From the NCBI GenBank assembly GCA_031266615.1, contig JAISAR010000096.1:1-17472 (forward strand): a DNA stretch of 17,472 bases, read 5' to 3'. Below, in pieces: positions 7,951-14,465 of this stretch (its first letter is position 1; each line of letters starts with the position of its first letter). The notes under the pieces were generated by a model. It worked only from the letters and a program-made list of their open reading frames with translations, was not told the origin of the DNA and made no database searches. A program made the translations under genes and the position numbers. Source of the DNA: Rickettsiales bacterium. Lineage in GTDB: Bacteria > Pseudomonadota > Alphaproteobacteria > Rickettsiales > Anaplasmataceae.

Positions 7951-9773
7951 TTAGGTATTTCATTGGTGCTGATTGGAGGCAATGTTGCTGTAGGTCTACT
8001 ATCAGCATTTCTACTGTTGCTGGATGCACTATTTGTTTCTATATGAGATGTTTCTTGTCTCTTATTTGTTGCTGATTCGCATGGTGCAATTCTTTCTTGA
8101 TCGCTCTGTATTAGCACTGTCGCTGCTACAGAGTTACGTTTTTCAAAAGCAGTGCAGAACGCATCATCCTTTAGTTGTTGATATAATCTGTACAATGCAC
8201 TTTCATGATCCAGTTTTGATTGCTTTGCATTAATATTTTGTAGGAGTGTGCTTAGAATCTTATCATTATCACCATTAGTATAAGAAACAACAGAGCATAA
8301 TATAGATTCGTTCTCTTTAATTTTGCTGATGTAATAACTTTCTTCTTGACCGGTTGTGTTGATGATGGTCACTCCATTTCTTAAGAGAAACTTTATAACA
8401 TTTAGCCTTTCCTTTTTAACTGCCTGCTCTAGTAATGCGTTTCCTTTATCTTGAAGATTAAAGTCTTCTTTTAATCTATTTTTCAAATTTCCAAGATCAG
8501 GAACTTTACCACCATAAGAAATCGCACATGCTATAGTTCTCTCTATTTTCTCACATAAATCTTCAGTAGAATCACTATCTAGCACAGCAGTTTGACCAGT
8601 ACCTACGCTGTTTCCACCATTTCTGCTGGATTCCGCTCCATTTTCTTCTACATCAGGTATGTTGTTTATTGCTGATCTAAGTAGTGCAATTATTACACGA
8701 TTTGAGAGGTATTTACAGTGATCAGCATTGCTGAAGTTCACTTTAAACTCAGAATTTATTTTAAGCTCTTCTTCAAACGGTGACTTACTTTCTTCGATTA
8801 TTTCTAGAAGACTTCTTATACCACTTGCTGGTATACCTGTCATGTACTTTAAAAGTAACCTAACCTTTGGTAGACCACCATCTATGAAGGCGCCACTCAG
8901 AGCATTAGCCTTTTCTTCTTCAGTAAATCTCTTATTATCTAAAAGCACCTTCATAATATCAGTACTTTCATTGCGATAAGATGTATTAAGAACCTCTAGT
9001 ATACTTTCATGATTTAGATAATTTAAAAATACCTCAAACTCTTGAACATTGCCTTGAGCAATAGCAGAATTCAAAGCATGCAATTTTTTTTCTGGATTAA
9101 ACTTATCACTACCCAAAAGCATCTTTATAACGTCAGGTTGTCTACCTACTACAGCGTAATCCAATACAGTATTAGAAGCAGTATCTCCAATATCAATTTT
9201 AATGTTTGACTTCACAAGCAATGCGATAGTTTTTAGAAATGTATCACGATCGTTTGAAATATCGGCTCCCCTTGAACGGATAACGTCCATAAATAAATCA
9301 CAAATCTTTGCATCTGTTTTCCCTATTCTTTTGAGCTCCTTACCAAACTCCTCGGCAGTTATATTAGGGTTGTTAATTACAATTTCCTTTACTTTGTCAT
9401 ATGACAAAGTAAATTCAATATCCCTGGGGTTATTAGAATCTGCTAAGCTGGTTTCTGCTTTATTTTCTTCTACATCAGGTGTCTTTTGCTCCTCTTCCTC
9501 GTTTACCGCTGCAGTTATTTGCTCTTGTTGAGGAAGAGTAAATCCGTTGTTAAGAAGAAAACTCTTAACACGTGAGTTACCATTTTCAGCTGCATGTTTT
9601 AGTAGTAAGTCTCCTAATGAATTGTCCCCTTCACATTTACCTTGAAAATTAACTTCTTCCCATTTTGACTTTTTTAGTAAGTCTTTAAGACTAGCGGTTC
9701 CTTTATTATCATATTGTATAATTGTAGCTATCTTTCGATATAACTCTCTAACATCATCATCACTATATGCCAT
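7929..9773 (-). CDS. Ankyrin-like repeat protein, C-terminally truncated by frameshift
   Basis: This 614-aa ORF has degenerate ankyrin-like helix pairs: LLLKHAAENGNSRVKSFLL (about 56-74), VLDYAVVGRQPDVIKMLL (203-220), ALNSAIAQGNVQEFEVFL (233-250) and ALLEQAVKKERLNVIKFLL (446-464). Residues about 5-80 and 402-470 look like a duplicated module (ELYRKIATII/DLCEKIERTI, then the ankyrin unit ending LLNNGFTL/LLRNGVTI). PDVEEN recurs at 99-104 and 373-378, in the linkers. The last 50 residues are Ser/Thr/Asn-rich. The frame then stops at 7929, while a two-helix membrane tail continues in another frame. No signal peptide is seen. A strong promoter precedes it. Ankyrin proteins are abundant in Wolbachia and often considered host-directed; no partner can be read from the sequence. 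It is divergent from glpX. Confidence 0.85.
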   Translation of the reverse strand: MAYSDDDVRELYRKIATIIQYDNKGTASLKDLLKKSKWEEVNFQGKCEGDNSLGDLLLKHAAENGNSRVKSFLLNNGFTLPQQEQITAAVNEEEEQKTPDVEENKAETSLADSNNPRDIEFTLSYDKVKEIVINNPNITAEEFGKELKRIGKTDAKICDLFMDVIRSRGADISNDRDTFLKTIALLVKSNIKIDIGDTASNTVLDYAVVGRQPDVIKMLLGSDKFNPEKKLHALNSAIAQGNVQEFEVFLNYLNHESILEVLNTSYRNESTDIMKVLLDNKRFTEEEKANALSGAFIDGGLPKVRLLLKYMTGIPASGIRSLLEIIEESKSPFEEELKINSEFKVNFSNADHCKYLSNRVIIALLRSAINNIPDVEENGAESSRNGGNSVGTGQTAVLDSDSTEDLCEKIERTIACAISYGGKVPDLGNLKNRLKEDFNLQDKGNALLEQAVKKERLNVIKFLLRNGVTIINTTGQEESYYISKIKENESILCSVVSYTNGDNDKILSTLLQNINAKQSKLDHESALYRLYQQLKDDAFCTAFEKRNSVAATVLIQSDQERIAPCESATNKRQETSHIETNSASSNSRNADSRPTATLPPISTNEIPKLLLHQT

Positions 9774-9801
9774 AACTAAACCTACTACTATATGTTAGTT
9801 T

Positions 9802-9830
9802 ATTATATCAACTTTCCCGTAATTAGTCAA
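9802..9830 (-). promoter_or_regulatory. Promoter of the ankyrin-like gene
   Basis: On the minus strand, TTGACT (9825-9830) and TATAAT (9802-9807) are separated by exactly 17 nt. A TG one base upstream of TATAAT makes an extended -10. The start codon lies about 28 nt downstream. This is among the best sigma-70 matches in the window, which argues that the truncated gene is still transcribed. Confidence 0.75.
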
Positions 9831-9836
9831 GATGTA

Positions 9837-9865
9837 TTGCAGTTTCAAGCGGCATAATGTATATT
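9837..9865 (+). promoter_or_regulatory. Candidate promoter of glpX
   Basis: TTGCAG (9837-9842) and TATATT (9860-9865) are 17 nt apart. The expected transcript start near 9872 would lie downstream of the upstream ATG at 9868. This favours the glpX start at 9886. The -35 box matches only partly. Confidence 0.4.
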
Positions 9866-9885
9866 GAATGCTTTATCTCAAGCGG

Positions 9886-10815
9886 ATGATGGAAGATTTA
9901 GCTTATAAGTTAGTTAAAGTAACGGAAGCTGCAGCGCTTGCTGCGTATAAGTCAGTAGGCTTTGGTGATGAAAAAAAGGCTGATCAGGTTGCAGTTGATG
10001 CAATGCGGACGGTGCTAAACTCCATGGAAATAAACGGTACAATCGTAATTGGTGAAGGTGAGAGGGATAAAGCACCGATGCTGTATATCGGAGAGAAGGT
10101 TGGCACAGGAAGTGGCCCTGAGATTGACATTGCTGTTGATCCACTTGAGGGCACTACGATTTGCGCTCATTATAAACAAGGAGCAATGTCTGTTCTTGCT
10201 GCAACAAAAAAAGGTAATTTTTTACACGCACCTGATGTTTATATGGAAAAGGTAGCGGTAGGAAAAAATCTTCCAGAAGGTGTAGTTTCATTAAAAAATA
10301 GTGTTGAGAAGAATCTAGACAATCTAGCTCAGGCGAAAGGATGTAAAGTAAGTGATCTTGTGGTGACTATACTTAAACGTGAAAGGCATAATGAATTAAT
10401 AGCGAAAATCAGGAAATTAGGAGCAAAAATTAAACTAATAGATGATGGTGATATTGCTGCTGTAGTCTCACTAATCAACGGCAATCACAACATGTATATT
10501 GGAACAGGAGGAGCGCCAGAAGGAGTGCTTGCGGCTGCAGCGCTAAGCTCAATCGGTGGACAGATGGAGGGAAGGTTAATATTTGACACGGATCAGTTAA
10601 AAGAAAGAGCAAAAAGTTTGAATATTGATGACCCAGAAAAAATCTACACCATAAAAAATATGGCAAGAGGCGAATCAGTGTTCATTGCAACCGGTGTAAC
10701 AAATGGAGAGCTTGTGGATGGAGTTAAATTTAGTCATAACATCTATTCAACTAACTCTTTAATAATTCTACCTAACAAGCTGATAAAGCTGCAAACAACA
10801 CAGAATTTACGCTAA
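9886..10815 (+). CDS. glpX: Fructose-1,6-bisphosphatase, class II
   Basis: Hydrolyses fructose 1,6-bisphosphate to fructose 6-phosphate in gluconeogenesis, as a cytosolic metal-dependent enzyme. The ATG at 9886 (309 aa) was chosen over the in-frame ATG at 9868. It aligns residue for residue with the E. coli GlpX N-terminus, which I recall as MRRELA; here it is MMEDLA. With this start the metal and substrate residues fall at the E. coli positions: D33 (KAD), E57 (IGEGERD), D85 and E88 (VDPLEGTT). E212 in GTGGAPEG is offset by one from E213. Other family motifs are APMLYIGEKVG, DDGDIAAV and GGQMEGRL. The protein is about 27 residues shorter than the E. coli one, at the C-terminus. No strong ribosome binding site is visible. 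With ppdK nearby it supports hexose synthesis from pyruvate; the two are not in one operon. Confidence 0.95.
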   Translation: MMEDLAYKLVKVTEAAALAAYKSVGFGDEKKADQVAVDAMRTVLNSMEINGTIVIGEGERDKAPMLYIGEKVGTGSGPEIDIAVDPLEGTTICAHYKQGAMSVLAATKKGNFLHAPDVYMEKVAVGKNLPEGVVSLKNSVEKNLDNLAQAKGCKVSDLVVTILKRERHNELIAKIRKLGAKIKLIDDGDIAAVVSLINGNHNMYIGTGGAPEGVLAAAALSSIGGQMEGRLIFDTDQLKERAKSLNIDDPEKIYTIKNMARGESVFIATGVTNGELVDGVKFSHNIYSTNSLIILPNKLIKLQTTQNLR

Positions 10816-10827
10816 TTTTTTTTAGTG

Positions 10828-10856
10828 TTGACATACCTAAATTTTAGCTTTACAGA
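10828..10856 (+). promoter_or_regulatory. Candidate promoter upstream of the 10907 gene
   Basis: A perfect -35 box TTGACA (10828-10833) is followed after 17 nt by the weak -10 TACAGA (10851-10856). A TATAAA at 10858-10863 is too far away. The position fits the gene that starts at 10907. Confidence 0.35.
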
Positions 10857-10906
10857 ATATAAACATTAAATATACTACCTTTATATTGGAAATGTAAGGG
10901 GGTATA

Positions 10907-11968
10907 ATGTTTGATTCATCACGTTCTTAAGAAAAGGTAATTGTACAGGAAGTTTTTCAGGACAAGCATAAATTTGATGACGATCCTGAGGTACAAAGTG
11001 TACTGTCAGACTTTGATAGTTTAGATTTCTCAGGTGGGCCATTTAACCACCATTTATATGATATGAATTATAACGAAGGTAAAGAGGCAAATCCGTTCGA
11101 TAAAATAGCAAAGTATTACGGAAGAAAGAAAAATGTTTTCCTTTTTATCTCCATGCTACAGGACAAGGAGCAATCGGAAAAGATAATCAATATAGTCAGT
11201 AAGAAATGTAATGTTCAAGCTAAGGAAAAGTTCATAGAAAGAATGAACATATACTTAGATAGAATCAGCAAAGGAGAGCGTGATGCGAAAGAGTTTTTAA
11301 ATAGCAATGACTTTCCTGGTGCTTTTTTCAATGGACCTCATACTGGAGAAAACCGCAATATTTATCAGAACCTTAATATTAAAGTTAAACCTGGGCAAAC
11401 CTTAGAAACTAGTAGTTTATTCAACAAAAAAAGCGAAGTAAAAAGGGTAAAAATATACAGCAATGGCAAAAGAGTAGTAACAATTGAGGAGAATGAGAAA
11501 CAACAGAGGAACTACTCCTTTACAGAATTTGCAATATGTGACATTGAAATTAGTTGGGATATACAAGATGAATCTGGAAAAGACCTTAACTGTGTTATTG
11601 TTCTAAGTATAAATTCTGGTCAAATTAGTATTAAAAAATCAACTATTGATGGTAGCAATGTTGAACCAAAGGACATTTTAGAACTAGCTGAGCAAAATAA
11701 GGATATGCTTATAGAAGGTAAAGTTTTACGCGAAGCTTTACAAGTACTATGTGAGAAGAAGAGCGTACAATCACAAAAAAAGGAAGTTGTTGTAACATTT
11801 GATGCTGTACCTATGCCATCTAGTCTATTAGATTCACTACCTAAAAAACAAGGGGAATTAGAAGCAGAGTGTATGGGGGGAGAATATGATCATTATCTTC
11901 CTAAAACTAGACTTGATAAATCATCTGTAGAAAAATCAGACTCAGAGTATAGAGAATGGGATCGTTAA
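10907..11968 (+). pseudogene. Unrecognised gene interrupted by an in-frame TAA at codon 8
   Basis: A GGGGG Shine-Dalgarno (10898-10902) precedes ATG 10907. The frame reads MFDSSRS, then TAA at 10928-10930, then stays open for 44 codons to ATG 11063 and on to the stop at 11966-11968. The remaining open frame from ATG 11063 encodes 301 aa, but that ATG has no Shine-Dalgarno. No ATG, GTG or TTG lies in frame between the TAA and 11063. The simplest reading is a 353-codon gene with one nonsense mutation, such as CAA to TAA. The protein is hydrophilic and rich in Lys and Glu, without signal peptide or membrane segments. Residues about 95-190 of the 301-aa part look beta-rich, and the C-terminus is acidic. 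I do not recognise the family. Its end directly abuts the ychF stop on the other strand. Readthrough, or translation from 11063, would give a nearly complete product. Confidence 0.75.
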
Positions 11969-13063
11969 TTACACATTAAACCTAAAGTGCATTATGTCGC
12001 CATCTTGCACGATATAATCTCTGCCTTCGAAGCGAATTTTTCCTGCGTCTTTGCAGGCTGATTCGCTTCCATATTTTACATAGTCTGCAAAACTTATCGT
12101 TTCTGCTTTTATAAAGCCTTTTTCAAAATCAGTGTGAATTACACCTGCTGCTTTATCAGCTGTTGATCCTATCTTTACTGGCCATGCACGTGCTTCTTTT
12201 GGCCCTACAGTAAAGAAAGTTATCATACTCAGCACTTCATACATAATACGCGCTACTCCATCGAGTCCTGACTCTTGCAAGCCAAACTCTGATAAAAAAC
12301 TCTGTTTTTCTTCTTCGTCTTCAAGATTTGCAATCTCTGCTTCAAGTTTTGCTGAGATACAATAAAACTTGCTTTTGTTTTCTTCTGCCATCTTTTCTAC
12401 CTTTTTAGATAGTTCATTGCCAGTTGTGATATTTGTATCTTCAACATTACAGACGTACATAACGGGCTTTGTTGTCAGCAATTGAAGCAACTTCATCTCA
12501 TCTTTATCGATATGTTCTAAGCTTCTTGCAGGTTTACCGAGTTTTAAAGTAGCTAAGACTTCTTGCATTAAATCAAGTTGTCTCTTTAGCTCTTTATCAC
12601 CTTGCCTTGCTTTCTTTTCCAACTGAGGTAGCCTTTTTTCTATGCTATCAATATCAGCTAGGACTAATTCCATTTCCACCACTTCAGCATCTGATATTGG
12701 GTCTATCTTACTGTGTACGTGGCTGATATCATCATCCGTGAAGCATCTGAGCAGATGAACGATGGCGTCAACTTCTCTGATATGACTTAAAAACTTATTA
12801 CCGAGCCCCTCACCTTTGCTTGCACCTTTTACCAGGCCTGCAATGTCTACAACCTCTAGTTGGTTGTAAATTACCTTCTCTGAGCCGGCAATTGCTGCGA
12901 TTTGTTTCAAGCGTTGATCTCTTATTGGCACTTTGCCAATATTTGGCTCGATTGTACAAAAAGGATAATTTGCAGCTTCGGCTGCACTTGATTGTGTAAG
13001 CGCGTTGAATAAGGTTGATTTTCCTATGTTTGGTAGTCCTACTATGCCACAGTTAAAGCTCAT
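11969..13063 (-). CDS. ychF: Redox-regulated ribosome-binding ATPase YchF
   Basis: YchF/OLA1 belongs to the Obg-type TRAFAC GTPases but prefers ATP. It binds ribosomes and acts in translation and stress responses. The P-loop GLPNIGKST is at residues 8-16, directly after the N-terminus. The G3-like DIAGLVKGASKGEGLGNKFLSHIREVDA segment is present, and the G4 site reads NVED as in the family in place of NKXD. A coiled-coil helical part spans about 130-200. The C-terminal TGS-like domain includes FFTVGPKEARAWPVK, AAGVIHTDFEKGFIKAE and the end IVQDGDIMHFRFNV. The ATG at 13063 (364 aa) was chosen over the in-frame GTG at 13069 because family members start a few residues before CGIVGLPN. There is no clear ribosome binding site. 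The stop is immediately adjacent to that of the convergent 10907 gene, and upstream it is divergent from the OTU gene. Confidence 0.97.
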   Translation of the reverse strand: MSFNCGIVGLPNIGKSTLFNALTQSSAAEAANYPFCTIEPNIGKVPIRDQRLKQIAAIAGSEKVIYNQLEVVDIAGLVKGASKGEGLGNKFLSHIREVDAIVHLLRCFTDDDISHVHSKIDPISDAEVVEMELVLADIDSIEKRLPQLEKKARQGDKELKRQLDLMQEVLATLKLGKPARSLEHIDKDEMKLLQLLTTKPVMYVCNVEDTNITTGNELSKKVEKMAEENKSKFYCISAKLEAEIANLEDEEEKQSFLSEFGLQESGLDGVARIMYEVLSMITFFTVGPKEARAWPVKIGSTADKAAGVIHTDFEKGFIKAETISFADYVKYGSESACKDAGKIRFEGRDYIVQDGDIMHFRFNV

Positions 13064-13087
13064 ATTCACTATATAAATTTATAATTC

Positions 13088-13116
13088 TTGCATAATTTAA
13101 AAATTTTTGCTATACT
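13088..13116 (+). promoter_or_regulatory. Promoter of the OTU protease gene
   Basis: TTGCAT (13088-13093) and TATACT (13111-13116) are 17 nt apart, with TGC directly before TATACT forming an extended -10. This predicts a leader of about 60 nt before ATG 13182. A weaker minus-strand pair (TTGTTA, then TATAGC at 13110-13115) overlaps it and could serve ychF. Confidence 0.65.
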
Positions 13117-13181
13117 TAATTAGTCACTTATTAACAATTTTGTTAGTATAGTAGTATATAGCTTGTGTTAAGGTAAGGATC

Positions 13182-14387
13182 ATGACTAAAAGGCAACAAC
13201 TATTGAGTGATTTACGTAGTGTTGAAGCTAATGTTACTAAAAAAGAGAAAGACTTCGACACAAAAACTCATCTGATAGAAATCTTCAAAATTTTGTCTGG
13301 GTTATTTGAAGGTAAAGAGGACGTTTCTAAAGAAGACATAGTTGATGTAGCAAAAAAAGAAAGTAGAAAGCGGGGAATAGAGGATAAATACGACAATTGG
13401 AATGAGATTTTTAGCTTAGAAGAAAAAGTTGTTCAAGGTGTGAAAAAACAAGAACAACAATCAGAAATTAACCCTGATGAAAATACGCCAGATCTTCAAG
13501 GGATAGCTCCTTTAAGTAGTAAACATTACCCTGATAATTTCTTTGAAGAATCTACACAAAACAATTTTAAGATAGTTAAGTGTGATACTGTAGGAGATGG
13601 TAACTGCTTTTTCCATGCTGTGTTTGGTGAAAGTAGTTCTGGTGTATATCGAGCTGATAAGGCCCAAGAGATGCGTCAAGAGTGGTGCAAATTTTTAAGT
13701 CAGTTTAAGTCACTAGATGATCCAAAAATGCCATATGCTCTTGGACAAAAATTATCATCGATATTTTACGATGTATTTCCAGGAAAAGAGTCAGATTTCA
13801 ATACTAATACTCTCTACAGAGAATACTTGAACAAGATAAATCAACAGGGTTACTTTGTTCGCGTTGATGAAATTTCTATTTTAGCGTCTTTGGCTGATAT
13901 CAAAATTGAAGCTTATTACAAAAACAATAATGGTCAAATTATATACCTAGAGCCATTAGAGTCGTGTGCACTTAATCCAAAAATTATAAACAAAGATTAT
14001 CAACGAAGTAGTGTATGGAGTGGTAAAGAGCAAGAAACAATATATCTTGAAGGGAATCATTACTCTAGAGCTAAAACTAAGGAAGTTCAAGAGCAAGAAG
14101 ACTTCCTATTAGCAAAACAACTTCAGTTGGATGAGATCTTAGAATATTGTAACATCTCAAAAGATAGTCCTAAGAAAGAAGAGGTTGAAAAGACATTTAA
14201 TGGGCTATTGGAAAAAAATGCTGATGGAAAAATTAGTGATGTTGTAGAGCAGTGCGTTAGTAATATAAAGCAATGTATTCAACGCTCTGAAGAGCAAAGC
14301 CCTTCGAACCCATCATGCGGTATGAAAGAAACAAGGGTAGAAAAATTTGATCAACAGCAAACACTACGACCTGTAAAATCTTGTTAG
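13182..14387 (+). CDS. OTU-family cysteine protease (predicted deubiquitinase)
   Basis: OTU proteases cleave ubiquitin or ubiquitin-like modifiers. Free-living bacteria have no ubiquitin, so a host target is likely. The catalytic block VGDGNCFFHAVF gives D139 and C142, with H145 next to the motif. The second block, YLEGNHYSRA, gives catalytic H293. The OTU domain therefore spans about 128-298, a little longer than a minimal OTU. The N-terminus (1-110) is charged and helical without a signal peptide. Just behind the domain, EQEDFLLAKQLQLDE (304-318) matches a MIU-type ubiquitin-binding helix. The rest (319-401) is hydrophilic. Translation starts at ATG 13182, with TTAAGG about 8 nt upstream. 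The gene has its own promoter and terminator, so it is a single-gene unit. An OTU protein is annotated in Wolbachia wMel to my recollection. Fold and catalytic pair are clear; ubiquitin as the substrate is inference. Confidence 0.9.
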   Translation: MTKRQQLLSDLRSVEANVTKKEKDFDTKTHLIEIFKILSGLFEGKEDVSKEDIVDVAKKESRKRGIEDKYDNWNEIFSLEEKVVQGVKKQEQQSEINPDENTPDLQGIAPLSSKHYPDNFFEESTQNNFKIVKCDTVGDGNCFFHAVFGESSSGVYRADKAQEMRQEWCKFLSQFKSLDDPKMPYALGQKLSSIFYDVFPGKESDFNTNTLYREYLNKINQQGYFVRVDEISILASLADIKIEAYYKNNNGQIIYLEPLESCALNPKIINKDYQRSSVWSGKEQETIYLEGNHYSRAKTKEVQEQEDFLLAKQLQLDEILEYCNISKDSPKKEEVEKTFNGLLEKNADGKISDVVEQCVSNIKQCIQRSEEQSPSNPSCGMKETRVEKFDQQQTLRPVKSC

Positions 14388-14414
14388 CCCTGTATGTTTT
14401 TATATAGGGCTTTT
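14386..14414 (+). terminator. Rho-independent terminator of the OTU gene
   Basis: AGCCCTGTAT (14386-14395) pairs with ATATAGGGCT (14402-14411) through one G-U pair around the loop GTTTTT. A short T tract (14411-14414) follows. The first two stem bases are the last two bases of the TAG stop codon, so the stem begins inside the stop. Confidence 0.7.
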
Positions 14415-14439
14415 GCAAAAGCTTTGCATTTCATATAAT
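14412..14439 (+). promoter_or_regulatory. Candidate promoter of cca
   Basis: A perfect TATAAT (14434-14439) has TTTGCA (14412-14417) 16 nt upstream. The predicted leader is only about 20 nt and has no Shine-Dalgarno, so a short-leader transcript is expected. The -35 box overlaps the end of the OTU terminator. Confidence 0.4.
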
Positions 14440-14465
14440 ATGAGCTGCAGTACATACTAACCTAG

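Noticed and set aside
9202..9531. 109-codon plus-strand frame inside the ankyrin-like gene
   Set aside because: It is the antisense shadow of a clear coding frame and shows no ribosome binding site or family motif.
9868..9885. glpX start at ATG 9868 (six extra residues)
   Set aside because: The ATG at 9886 aligns exactly with the E. coli GlpX N-terminus and active-site numbering, and the candidate promoter would place the transcript start downstream of 9868.
10813..10835. Intrinsic terminator after glpX at the T8 run
   Set aside because: The only complementary arms (CAACAC and GTGTTG) are far apart and flank the T run, so no compact stem precedes it.
10907..10930. Seven-codon leader peptide (MFDSSRS) as an attenuator or upstream ORF
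   Set aside because: There is no run of regulatory codons and no terminator/antiterminator pair before 11063. The frame continues with the same phase and protein-like composition, so a nonsense mutation is simpler.
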